Assembly (NCBI GenBank): GCA_903910385.1
Contig: CAIVZM010000029.1
Location: 1 to 64,000 of the forward strand
DNA: 64,000 bases
Direction: 5' to 3'
Origin: an uncultured Armatimonadota bacterium
Lineage (GTDB): Bacteria > Armatimonadota > Armatimonadia > Armatimonadales > Armatimonadaceae
The stretch's first letter is position 1. Each line of letters begins with the position of its first letter. The notes under the pieces were generated by a model. That model saw only the letters and a program-made list of their open reading frames with translations. It made no database searches and was not told the origin of the DNA. Of this stretch, positions 27,188 through 34,330 are shown in pieces. The position numbers and the translations under genes were made by a program.

Positions 27188-28003
27188 ATGCACTTTTCAC
27201 GTTCACAGACCGTCGCCCGCTTGGTCACTACCTGCGCGTTCTTTATTTTTCTGACTTACTGCCTTGTTCTTACGTCTACGGCGAACGCCCGCCCGCCGAA
27301 GCGGATTCTGGTCGTCACCGTGACGAAGGGTTTCCGGCACGATTCCATTCCTATGGCGGAAGCCGTGATCGGCGCTCTGGGATTGGGCGGAGGCTGGGAA
27401 ACGGACTTCGCACGAACGGACGAAGATATCGCCCAGAAAATGACCGCCGATGCGCTGAAAAAATACGATGGGGTGGTCTTTGCCAATACGACCGGCGATC
27501 TGCCCTTGCCCGACCGTGCGGCGTTTCTGGCATGGTTACGCTCGGGTAAGGCGTTTATCGGTGTGCATTCGGCGACCGATACCTTTCACGGGTGGCAGGA
27601 GTACTTGAGTTTTCTGGGCGGAGAATTTCTGACCCATGGTCCGCAGGTGGAAGTGTCCTGTATCAACGACGACCCGACGCACCCGGCGACACGGGAAAAA
27701 GAGTGGGGCCTCACCCGGAACGTCTACGATGAAATCTACCAGCTGAAGGGATTCGATCCGGCTCGCGTCCACAGTCTTTTGCGTCTGGATAAACACCCGA
27801 ATAATAAAACGCCCGGCAATTATCCCATCTCCTGGACGCGTGTTGAAGGCAAAGGTCGCGTATTCTATACTTCCCTTGGGCATCGGCAAGAAGTATGGAC
27901 ATCTTCCTGGTATCAGGTTCATGTGCGCGGCGGCATTCGCTGGGCGCTCGGTCTGGAAAAAGGGAACGATACTCCCGGTCTTTCGCCTTCTCTAACGCGT
28001 TAA
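27188..28003 (+). CDS. Secreted ThuA-like protein
   Basis: 271 residues from the ATG at 27188, chosen because it starts a good signal peptide (basic start, hydrophobic core, cut near TANARPP). The mature part is a ThuA-like domain (PF06283), related to class I glutamine amidotransferases but lacking their catalytic cysteine: RILVVTVTKGFRHDSIP, YDGVVFANTTGDL, GKAFIGVHSATDTFHGW. ThuA was linked to trehalose use in Sinorhizobium; secreted members in Armatimonadota and Planctomycetes stand near sugar oxidoreductases, as here (two Gfo/Idh/MocA genes downstream). A role in uptake or modification of plant sugars is an inference. The 180 bases before it hold nothing supported. Confidence 0.85.
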   Translation: MHFSRSQTVARLVTTCAFFIFLTYCLVLTSTANARPPKRILVVTVTKGFRHDSIPMAEAVIGALGLGGGWETDFARTDEDIAQKMTADALKKYDGVVFANTTGDLPLPDRAAFLAWLRSGKAFIGVHSATDTFHGWQEYLSFLGGEFLTHGPQVEVSCINDDPTHPATREKEWGLTRNVYDEIYQLKGFDPARVHSLLRLDKHPNNKTPGNYPISWTRVEGKGRVFYTSLGHRQEVWTSSWYQVHVRGGIRWALGLEKGNDTPGLSPSLTR

Positions 28004-28054
28004 TTTTGCTGAAACGCTTGCGCGGCAACGTTTAAGGCGACATACTGCGTAAAA

Positions 28055-28078
28055 GCAGTGACGCCACTGCGTCTTTTT
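28055..28078 (+). terminator. Terminator after the ThuA-like gene
   Basis: GCAGTG-ACGC-CACTGC (28055-28070) followed by GTCTTTTT. A second pairing with an upstream ACTGC (28043-28048 region) is possible. Confidence 0.7.
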
Positions 28079-28142
28079 CATTTTCAAACCTTAGTAACAA
28101 CGCATCCGGCACATAGTCCGGATTAGGATTCGAACGATATCC

Positions 28143-29438
28143 ATGGCTATCCACGACGAAAATTCTCTGTCCCGACGTGAACTTCTGGGGCGTGGTTCCG
28201 CGCTCGCTCTGGGATTGATGCTCGGAAGCGCTTCCGGTCTCCATGCCGAAGAACTGCATCCGGCGACCAACGAAGCGGATGATGCGATCCCGGCGACTCC
28301 CGTCGGTTGCGCTGTCATCGGTTTAGGCGAACAAGGGCGCAATATACTGACCTATCTGGCGTATGTCAAGGGCGCAAATGTCCTTTATGTCTGCGATAAC
28401 TACCCGGCATCGCACAAAAAGGCGCTGGAACTCGCTCCGAAAGCGACAGCGGTCACAGAATACAAAAAGGTTCTTGAGGACAAAAATGTGCAGGCTGTCT
28501 GGGTCACGACCCCCACTCACCTGCATAAACAGATTGTTCTCGATGCGATTGCGGCAGGTAAGCATGTCCATTGCGAGGCGCCGTTGGCGTCCACTATCGA
28601 GGATGCCCGCGCCATCGCCCGTGCGGGCATTGCTGCGATGCCGAAACAGATTTTCCACGCTGGACTGCCTTCGCGCACCAATCCGCAACATGACCATGTC
28701 CTGAAATTTGTGCGCACCGGAGCCCTGGGAAGCGTCGCCTCCGCCAAAGCGGGCTGGAATAAGAAAACGTCCTGGCGTCGCACCGCTCCCAATGACGCCC
28801 GTCAGAGCGCTCTCAACTGGCGTCTCGCAAAAGCGACCAGTACGGGTATCGTCGGGGAGATTGGCATCCACTCCTTCGATGTCGCGAACTGGTTCCTCAA
28901 GGCGCAACCGGTGGCGGTGACCGGATTCGGTAATATCCTCGCCTGGAAGGACGGGCGCGAAGTCGCCGACACCGTCCAGTGCGTTGTCGAGTATCCCGGC
29001 GGGATTCCATTCAATTACGATGCGACCCTCGCCAATTCTTTCAACGGTCAGTTTGAGATTTTTCAGGGTGGGGACGCCGCTGTATTGATGCGCGAACTCC
29101 GCGCCTGGATGTTCAAGGAAGCGGACGCCCCGGCGCTCGGTTGGGAAGTGTACGCCTATAAGGAAAAAGTCGGCGATGAGACCGGGATCGCTCTGGTCGC
29201 GGATGCCTCCAAACTGCTCAAAGACGGTAAAGAGCCTTCCAAAAACCGCGAAGTCGCTCCGACACAGACGCCGACTTACTGGATGTGCCAGAAGTTTGTG
29301 GATGCCATACGAACAGGTAAACCTACCGACTCCGGGCCAAAAGAAGGTTATGATGCGACTGTGACCGCTATTACAGCCAATCAGGCAATTGTGAGTAATG
29401 GTCGGGTAGCGTTCACGAAAGAAATGTTTACGATTTAG
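28143..29438 (+). CDS. Tat-exported Gfo/Idh/MocA protein lacking the EKP lysine
   Basis: 431 residues. A twin-arginine signal (LSRRELLGRGSALALGLMLG, residues 9-28) points to folded export. The Rossmann part begins GCAVIGLGEQGRNIL (about residue 53) and the C-terminal alpha/beta domain follows. Active members have Glu-Lys-Pro after the KHV strand; here it reads HCEAPLA, so the lysine that holds substrate and hydride geometry is replaced by alanine. The second conserved site (GEIGIHSFDVANWF) keeps the aspartate and histidine positions. It may be inactive or work with the next gene (29490), which keeps the lysine. The spacing is 51 bases. Confidence 0.88.
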   Translation: MAIHDENSLSRRELLGRGSALALGLMLGSASGLHAEELHPATNEADDAIPATPVGCAVIGLGEQGRNILTYLAYVKGANVLYVCDNYPASHKKALELAPKATAVTEYKKVLEDKNVQAVWVTTPTHLHKQIVLDAIAAGKHVHCEAPLASTIEDARAIARAGIAAMPKQIFHAGLPSRTNPQHDHVLKFVRTGALGSVASAKAGWNKKTSWRRTAPNDARQSALNWRLAKATSTGIVGEIGIHSFDVANWFLKAQPVAVTGFGNILAWKDGREVADTVQCVVEYPGGIPFNYDATLANSFNGQFEIFQGGDAAVLMRELRAWMFKEADAPALGWEVYAYKEKVGDETGIALVADASKLLKDGKEPSKNREVAPTQTPTYWMCQKFVDAIRTGKPTDSGPKEGYDATVTAITANQAIVSNGRVAFTKEMFTI

Positions 29439-29489
29439 CCTTTATTCCGTGAGTTTGATCACGGAACGAAAAACGAAAGGGATTTAGCG

Positions 29490-30986
29490 ATGGCGCAGGA
29501 AAAAGACGGTATGCTCAACACGACCGTAAAGACCAATGTGGAAGCGACGGAAACGACCGCTCAGGAAAATGGGGGTGTTTCTCGCAGGGATTTGTTTAAG
29601 GCGGCGGCGACAGTCGCTGTCGGCGCGGCGGTGATTACCGCCGCCACGGAGCAAAAAGCGGAAGCCGCCGGATATAAGACCGTAAGCGGTATCGAAGTGC
29701 CGGTAGCCGATGTCAAGAAGATGGCAATGGGGCCGTATCCGAAACCCCCGGTCATTGCGACAGGACGCGCTATCGGGGCGAATGACCGCATCAATATTGC
29801 ATTCGTGGGCGTCGGTGGTATGGGCGGAGCGCATGTGCACCACTTCGCCGATGATGCCGCCAACCGCAACACGCGCATTGTCGGTATCTGCGATGTCAAC
29901 CAGAAACGCCGTGAAGCCAACAAAGCGTATGCCATCTCCAAAGGCGCGGCGGATGCTACGTGCAAGGTCACCAAGGACTACCGCGAACTTCTTGCCGACA
30001 AGAGCGTAGACTGTATTCTGATCGCCACCCCGGAACACTGGCACGGTCAAATTGCCGCCCATGCGATGGAGGCCGGAAAGCACGTCTACATTCAAAAGCC
30101 GATGACGCGCTATCTGGACGAAGCGTTTCAGGTCCATGATATCGCGGTGCGTACCAAGCGTGTGGTGCAGATTGGCTCACAGGGTTGCTCGGACTACCGC
30201 TTCCATGCGGCGGGCAAGGCAATTCGGGAGGGTCGGATCGGATCTCGTGTTATGGGGCAGGGGTCTTATACCCGTAATTCCGCCAACGGCGAATGGAACT
30301 ACGGTATCGATGGCGGTTTGAGCCCGGAAAACTTCGACTGGGATTTGTGGCTCGGTTCGTCTCCGTATCGACCGTTCGATCCCAAGACCCCTGCGGCAGG
30401 CGATGGCGAACAACGCAAGCGTGATGACGCCAAGGCGCGTTATGCTCGCTACCGTAAGTACACCGATTACTCGGCAGGTATTCTGAGCGACCTGATGCCG
30501 CACAAACTGCATCCGTTCCTGCTGGCATCCGGCAATCCGGAGTATCCGACCCGTGTCTCCGCTATTGGAACGCAACTTAGCGATGACCGGGAAGTGCCGG
30601 ATACGGTTCAGGTAATCGCCGAATTCCCCTCGAAATGGTCCATGTTGTTCGTCGGATCGACGGTCAATGAGCAGGGCTTGCAGGATATGTTCCGTGGCTA
30701 CAAGGCGTCCATCTACTTCGGCAACACCGTCGAACTGCGCCCCGAGCGCTGGGCTTCCGAGGAAGTGGAAGGGGCGGATATCCCGTTGGACGGTCCGACC
30801 GGCGAACCGCATGAGCGTCACGAGATCAACTGGCTGGATGCCATTCGCGGTAAAGTGGCGCAACCCAACGCCAATATCGACCTCGCCACCAAGGTTCAGA
30901 CCATCATCAGCCTCGCCGAGATGTCCATCCGCACCAACCGCGCCATGCTCTTCGACGAAAAGACCCGCAAAGTCACAGCGGGGTAG
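29490..30986 (+). CDS. Tat-exported Gfo/Idh/MocA oxidoreductase
   Basis: 498 residues. A twin-arginine signal lies at about residues 30-55 (VSRRDLFKAAATVAVGAAV), after an unusually long charged N-terminus. The NAD(P)-binding motif INIAFVGVGGMGGAHVHHF is at about 105, and the catalytic-lysine motif reads IQKPM (Lys kept). The family oxidises or reduces sugar and inositol hydroxyls; exported members often carry their cofactor bound, as in glucose-fructose oxidoreductase. The C-terminal residues SIRTNRAMLFDEKTRK are notable because degenerate copies of the DNA encoding them recur downstream (31788-31863 and 32443-32492). An AAAGGGAT site lies just before the ATG. It is co-directional with the 28143 gene. 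Confidence 0.9.
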   Translation: MAQEKDGMLNTTVKTNVEATETTAQENGGVSRRDLFKAAATVAVGAAVITAATEQKAEAAGYKTVSGIEVPVADVKKMAMGPYPKPPVIATGRAIGANDRINIAFVGVGGMGGAHVHHFADDAANRNTRIVGICDVNQKRREANKAYAISKGAADATCKVTKDYRELLADKSVDCILIATPEHWHGQIAAHAMEAGKHVYIQKPMTRYLDEAFQVHDIAVRTKRVVQIGSQGCSDYRFHAAGKAIREGRIGSRVMGQGSYTRNSANGEWNYGIDGGLSPENFDWDLWLGSSPYRPFDPKTPAAGDGEQRKRDDAKARYARYRKYTDYSAGILSDLMPHKLHPFLLASGNPEYPTRVSAIGTQLSDDREVPDTVQVIAEFPSKWSMLFVGSTVNEQGLQDMFRGYKASIYFGNTVELRPERWASEEVEGADIPLDGPTGEPHERHEINWLDAIRGKVAQPNANIDLATKVQTIISLAEMSIRTNRAMLFDEKTRKVTAG

Positions 30987-31033
30987 GCGTTGGGCCTCTT
31001 GCGCTCCGCGCAAGGTGGGTGTTCGGTGTTAGA

Positions 31034-31080
31034 GTTTTGTCTCCCCTTCCCCCCATTAATAGGGGGAAGGGGGACAAAAC
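31034..31080. terminator. Strong inverted repeat after the oxidoreductase gene
   Basis: Arms of 20 bases (GTTTTGTC, then a run CCCCTTCCCCC, and the complement GGGGGAAGGGG ending GACAAAAC) enclose a loop CATTAATA. It reads as a bidirectional terminator. A second small palindrome CTTGCGC-TCC-GCGCAAG is just upstream (30998-31014). Confidence 0.75.
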
Positions 31081-31110
31081 ACGTTTACCATTAGCACTAC
31101 ATAACGGCGG

Positions 31111-31116
31111 TATAAT
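31111..31116 (+). promoter_or_regulatory. TATAAT six bases before an AUG
   Basis: A perfect TATAAT at 31111-31116 is followed after TCGTTA by the ATG at 31123. Transcription would begin at or one base from the A of the start codon. There is no Shine-Dalgarno sequence, supporting a leaderless mRNA. Confidence 0.55.
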
Positions 31117-31122
31117 TCGTTA

Positions 31123-31644
31123 ATGAAACGAACCGCGACAAAGCAAATCTCGCTGAGGAAATTTGTTAGATTTATGTGGTCAACGCTTCTTATCGGCTTG
31201 ATTGGCGGCGTTCTCATTCTGGTTTTCTATGGCGGGGCCATATTTTCCGCCTATGACTCCAAAACCAAATGGCAAGAGTTTAATAGTTTAAGGTCATTTA
31301 GTAACCTGCGGGATTTGACAACGGCTTTGCAAATGTACTCAAACGAATATGATGGTAAATTGCCGCCTGTGCAGAATTCTTTGCAATTGAGGAATATTTT
31401 AAACGTCGGCTGGCTGCGCGACAGAGAAGCATGGACATTACCGGGAACGGCGGAAATGTATATCCCGAATGCTTCATTATCCTTTAGGACGTTTGAAAGC
31501 CTTCCCGAAAAAACTATTTTCTTTGTCGAACCGCGCCCTTTCTATAATTCGCAACGAAAAGCAAGTCTAAAGTCGGGAAGAGTTAAATCTATCTCCGATG
31601 ATGAACTGCGAAAAATAATGCCCTCCGCGTTCAGCAACAACTGA
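31123..31644 (+). CDS. Pseudopilin-like membrane protein without a prepilin cleavage site
   Basis: 173 residues. A transmembrane helix at about 19-42 (WSTLLIGLIGGVLILVFYGG) is preceded by a longer basic segment. The next part, FSNLRDLTTALQMYSNEYDGKLPP, is very like the region after the helix in DUF1559 and type II secretion pseudopilins (SNLKQIGLALQMYANDYDGRLPP in many), but there is no GFTLIE-type cleavage site. The H-X9-DG C-terminal motif of DUF1559 is also missing. It is therefore a derived or truncated pseudopilin relative. It is AT-richer than its neighbours, stands alone behind a leaderless-type promoter, and is followed by a degenerate copy of the 3' end of the upstream oxidoreductase gene. 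Confidence 0.65.
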   Translation: MKRTATKQISLRKFVRFMWSTLLIGLIGGVLILVFYGGAIFSAYDSKTKWQEFNSLRSFSNLRDLTTALQMYSNEYDGKLPPVQNSLQLRNILNVGWLRDREAWTLPGTAEMYIPNASLSFRTFESLPEKTIFFVEPRPFYNSQRKASLKSGRVKSISDDELRKIMPSAFSNN

Positions 31645-31787
31645 AGACGTGGAATTCAATCAATATTATACAACTGAATGCTTCGTGAAGTTTTCTGGCG
31701 GTTCCTTTTAGTTTTCTTGCTCTTCTAAACTTTTCTCGGCTACTACGCCAAATTTCCCGGCAGGTCAAAATATTTTCCCGGCAAGCA

Positions 31788-31863
31788 GAGATTCTTGCCA
31801 GGCGAACCGGGTCATGCTCTTCGACGAAAAAACCCAAAACCCCGATTATTGGAGAGCGGAATA
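31788..31863 (+). repeat. Degenerate copy 2 of the 3' end of the oxidoreductase gene
   Basis: Starting near GAGAT (31788) and most clear in CATGCTCTTCGACGAAAA (about 31813-31830), this stretch matches the coding DNA at 30920-30986. The 18-base core is identical and flanking positions match more loosely (GAGAT...AACCG...). In the plus frame it reads NRVMLFDEKT, as in the parent gene. The 226-base gap 31645-31870 that holds it also has two TTTCCCGGCA repeats but no gene. Confidence 0.7.
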
Positions 31864-31870
31864 AACGGAA

Positions 31871-32416
31871 ATGTCCACAGTGAACGCCAACCCGGTCGTG
31901 AAATTGCAATTAAGCCTCCTGGATTTCGACATAGAGAAATGGCGACATCACATCACTGATTGCGAACGGTTGGGCATACGCTTTCATTCGCTGGCGGAAT
32001 TAGGCGATAACGAAGCGAACCGGAAACGTATGTATGAACTCAACAAGGAATGCTCCGCTGACATACCCGGACGCGGGTCTTTCTATTCCTACGAAGAATA
32101 TTGCGTACAGCGGTTTGACGTAAATTCCTTCCTGGCTTCCGGGGTCATTCTTGCGGTGCAGGGTGATGTTTGGGTGGGGATGGCATCGGTTTCACACCGT
32201 CCGGGGGCGGATTATGCGTTCAACGAGATGACGGGCGTTGTTCGTTCGCATCGTCGACTCGGCATTGCGACCAGCGCCAAGGCGATTTCTCTCCAGTTTG
32301 CCAAATCACTGGGCGTGTCTTCTATCCGCACCGTCCATGCCGCCGCGAATCTTGTGGCTATCGCGATGAACCGACGTTTGGGTTATACTGACCTTCCGAA
32401 GGAAAACGCGTGGTGA
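31871..32416 (+). CDS. GNAT-family N-acetyltransferase
   Basis: 181 residues. The C-terminal half is typical of the GNAT fold: NEMTGVVRSHRRLGIATSAKAISLQFAKSLG includes the acetyl-CoA-binding R/QxxGxG/A loop (RRLGIA), and IRTVHAAANLVAIAMNRRLGY is the common ending of GNATs that modify small molecules or peptides. The N-terminal segment (ERLGIRFHSLAEL) recalls mycothiol-synthase-like members. Substrate unknown. It is bracketed by two degenerate copies of the oxidoreductase 3' end (31788-31863 before, 32443-32492 after), which suggests it came in as a cassette. No terminator or clear ribosome-binding site was found. Confidence 0.8.
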   Translation: MSTVNANPVVKLQLSLLDFDIEKWRHHITDCERLGIRFHSLAELGDNEANRKRMYELNKECSADIPGRGSFYSYEEYCVQRFDVNSFLASGVILAVQGDVWVGMASVSHRPGADYAFNEMTGVVRSHRRLGIATSAKAISLQFAKSLGVSSIRTVHAAANLVAIAMNRRLGYTDLPKENAW

Positions 32417-32442
32417 CGTTTTCTGGCGATTCCCTCAGTAAG

Positions 32443-32492
32443 AACCGGGTATTCTCTTCAACGAAAAGACTCGCAAAGTCACGACGGAGTAA
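32443..32492 (+). repeat. Degenerate copy 3 of the 3' end of the oxidoreductase gene
   Basis: AACCGGGT at 32443-32450, then TTCTCTTCAACGAAAAGACTCGCAAAGTCAC, matches the parent 3' end (30936-30986) across its stop codon with few changes. It shares AACCGGGT with copy 2, not with the parent (AACCGCGC). Just before it, GTTTTCTGGCGATTCC (from about 32418) also resembles sequence before copy 2 (GTTTTCTGGCGGTTCC, from about 31690). Confidence 0.7.
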
Positions 32493-32534
32493 TTCGAGAG
32501 GCTAAAGCGGGAAACGGCGCAATAATTAGAGTGA

Positions 32535-33584
32535 TTATCGGGCTGTTTCCGGTTTGTCGCTTTCAGAATCGAAAATGTCCGTCGCCGGGTAGTGCGATGA
32601 CCAGGCGAACCAGTAAGTGAAGCGATAAGGATACGGTTTCAGATCGGCGACTCCCGGTACGAGCGCAACGCCGTCCGAGGCTCGCCAGCATTGTCCTTGT
32701 ACGCCCTGAATCGTTGCGCCGAATAAACGCTCCCCGGAAACCGGCGCATTGCCCTCAGGAGATACCCACACGGCGACGGCGCCGCTTCGGGGATTGCGAT
32801 AGAGAAGAAGACGCCTGTCGTTTACTGTGGCGCTGAGCAGGGGCGTCCGTAGAAGCGTGGAAAGACGGAACGCCCGAGCCCGGGAACCAAATGTAATTCC
32901 CACCACTTTTTCTTTGGGCGGTAAGCGTAAGTCCTGATAGGGCGGCGGATAATAACCGAATTGTCGGGGATCATGGCGGTAGTCCGCAAAACGATCAAAT
33001 GGTACATCCTCAACGCCATTGACGGATAGAACAATCGTCTCCGGATGTTCACGCTTCCATACATCCCACCGAACCCGCACGATAGACCCGGTAAAGGGTT
33101 TGAGATGCGTCCCTTTGCACTGACCTGACAACGCCTCGCCGGTCAGGTGCGACCAGAGACTGCCCGTCTCCTGATCCCGTAGCGTTTGCGCGTTCCGCCA
33201 GAGCCAACCGGATACCGCGAAAGTGAATGTGCCGTCCGCAGTTCGCCTGTCATACGCTACCGCCGAATCGCACAGGCTACAGTAAGCGATGACGACCGGC
33301 ATTCCCGCCAGCGTGTCGTTCACCGCTTCATGCGCTTCCAGAAGACCGAGCGCATAGGCATGAGCGGTTCTTGCTTTGGCGCATCCGATCACCAGCGAAT
33401 CCGGCGCGATGCGGGCGTGTTCCGCAGAGACAAAGTGAGGCGTCAGAACTGCGGGAAATGACCCTTCCGGTTGTCCTTCGCGTAACTCCAATGCCGGGAT
33501 TTTTACTTCCTGAATGAGTTTTTGCGGCGTGGCGAAAACGAGTGCGGTCATCAAAAGCGCAAGCGAGAGGATAAATTTTAGCAT
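32535..33584 (-). CDS. DUF3179-domain secreted protein
   Basis: 349 residues. A signal peptide (KFILSLALLMTALVFATP) precedes a DUF3179 domain. Its signature is present: VVIAYCSLCDSAVAYDRR (two conserved cysteines), FAVSGWLWRNAQTLRDQETGSLWSHLTGEALSG. The function of this family is unknown; the CxxC pair and frequent secretion suggest a redox or metal-binding role outside the cytoplasm, but this is inference. The stop is 8 bases from the end of the HepT frame on the same strand, and a long gap separates it from the GNAT gene. Confidence 0.85.
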   Translation of the reverse strand: MLKFILSLALLMTALVFATPQKLIQEVKIPALELREGQPEGSFPAVLTPHFVSAEHARIAPDSLVIGCAKARTAHAYALGLLEAHEAVNDTLAGMPVVIAYCSLCDSAVAYDRRTADGTFTFAVSGWLWRNAQTLRDQETGSLWSHLTGEALSGQCKGTHLKPFTGSIVRVRWDVWKREHPETIVLSVNGVEDVPFDRFADYRHDPRQFGYYPPPYQDLRLPPKEKVVGITFGSRARAFRLSTLLRTPLLSATVNDRRLLLYRNPRSGAVAVWVSPEGNAPVSGERLFGATIQGVQGQCWRASDGVALVPGVADLKPYPYRFTYWFAWSSHYPATDIFDSESDKPETAR

Positions 33585-33591
33585 CCCTGAC

Positions 33592-33935
33592 TCAATCCGT
33601 CCCCGACGCTACGATCTCCTGCATCTGGAGCGCCAGCTCGGGAGCTTTATTTGTCGCAACATCCCAGACGATTTCATCATCTACGCCGAAATATCCGTGA
33701 ATAAGACGGTCGCGCATTCCGGCGATAAGCCGCCACTGCACATCCGGGTGTTTCGCTCGCAATGATTCGGGAATTTGCTTCACTGCCTCGCCGATAATCT
33801 CCCTACTGCGGGCGAAGGCGCGTTTGAGCGTCTCATCGGCAAGAAAGGCATCCCGATTCGTCGTCTGCGCCGTTTGGGAAAGATACTCGGCTTCAAAATG
33901 ATGTGACTCAAATACTCACGCGGCGAGAGAGGCAT
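33592..33935 (-). pseudogene. hepT: HepT toxin gene, interrupted by a one-base frameshift
   Basis: The frame starts at ATG 33933-33935 with [13 protein letters not shown], overlapping the mntA stop by 20 bases as is usual for this module. After about 13 codons it shifts; the HepT body continues one frame away: [18 protein letters not shown], then [13 protein letters not shown], then [13 protein letters not shown]. Adding one base to the AAAA run at 33895-33898 joins the parts into 114 residues, the normal HepT length. The toxin motif R-X4-H-X-Y (RDRLIHGY) is intact; its tyrosine is the residue AMPylated by the antitoxin. Without the correction only a late GTG could start the body. Sequencing error or true inactivation are both possible. 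Confidence 0.8.
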
Positions 33936-34239
33936 ATTCCACTTCACGTAAGATATGCGAGCCGATAAACGAGCTAAGGGATTCCGGGGTCAGTAGGTCA
34001 ACGCGGCGACCTAAAATCTCCTCCAAAAAGAACGCCAGCCCCATATAGTTATCGAAAGTCTTGCCGCCGGGAGAAAATTCCACCAATAAGTCAACATCGC
34101 TTTGTGGTGTCGGCGCATCACGGAGCAAGGAACCGAAGAGGCCAATACGGGCGACGCCGAACCCTTGCAACGCGGCGGCGTGTCGCTGTAATTGGCGCAT
34201 TGTTTCTTCTCGCGTCTGAACTATCATCCTCGTCGCCAT
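33916..34239 (-). CDS. mntA: MntA-like nucleotidyltransferase antitoxin
   Basis: 107 residues. The minimal nucleotidyltransferase motif G-S-X10-D-X-D is intact (GSLLRDAPTPQSDVDLL), followed by the strand FLEEILGRRVDLLTPESL that carries the third carboxylate. In the MntA/HepT system this enzyme AMPylates the HepT tyrosine and so neutralises the toxin. Its stop codon overlaps the start of the hepT frame, showing translational coupling. Because hepT is frameshifted, it may now have nothing to neutralise. It is divergent from the SBP gene at 34331, with a 91-base gap. Confidence 0.88.
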   Translation of the reverse strand: MATRMIVQTREETMRQLQRHAAALQGFGVARIGLFGSLLRDAPTPQSDVDLLVEFSPGGKTFDNYMGLAFFLEEILGRRVDLLTPESLSSFIGSHILREVEYASLAA

Positions 34240-34330
34240 TATACCTGATTGACCCTATCCGCTTCGCTTTGATACAATCAGGTGAAACGATGTTTTCTCA
34301 TCAAGGGAGAAACGAGGAGGGTTTCCTGTA

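Noticed and set aside
26822-27206. Minus-strand open frames with protein-like stretches around the end of the phosphoesterase gene
   Set aside because: They would overlap the well-supported end of the plus-strand gene by nearly 190 bases, need a frameshift to be joined and match no family; possible remnant, but too weak to list.
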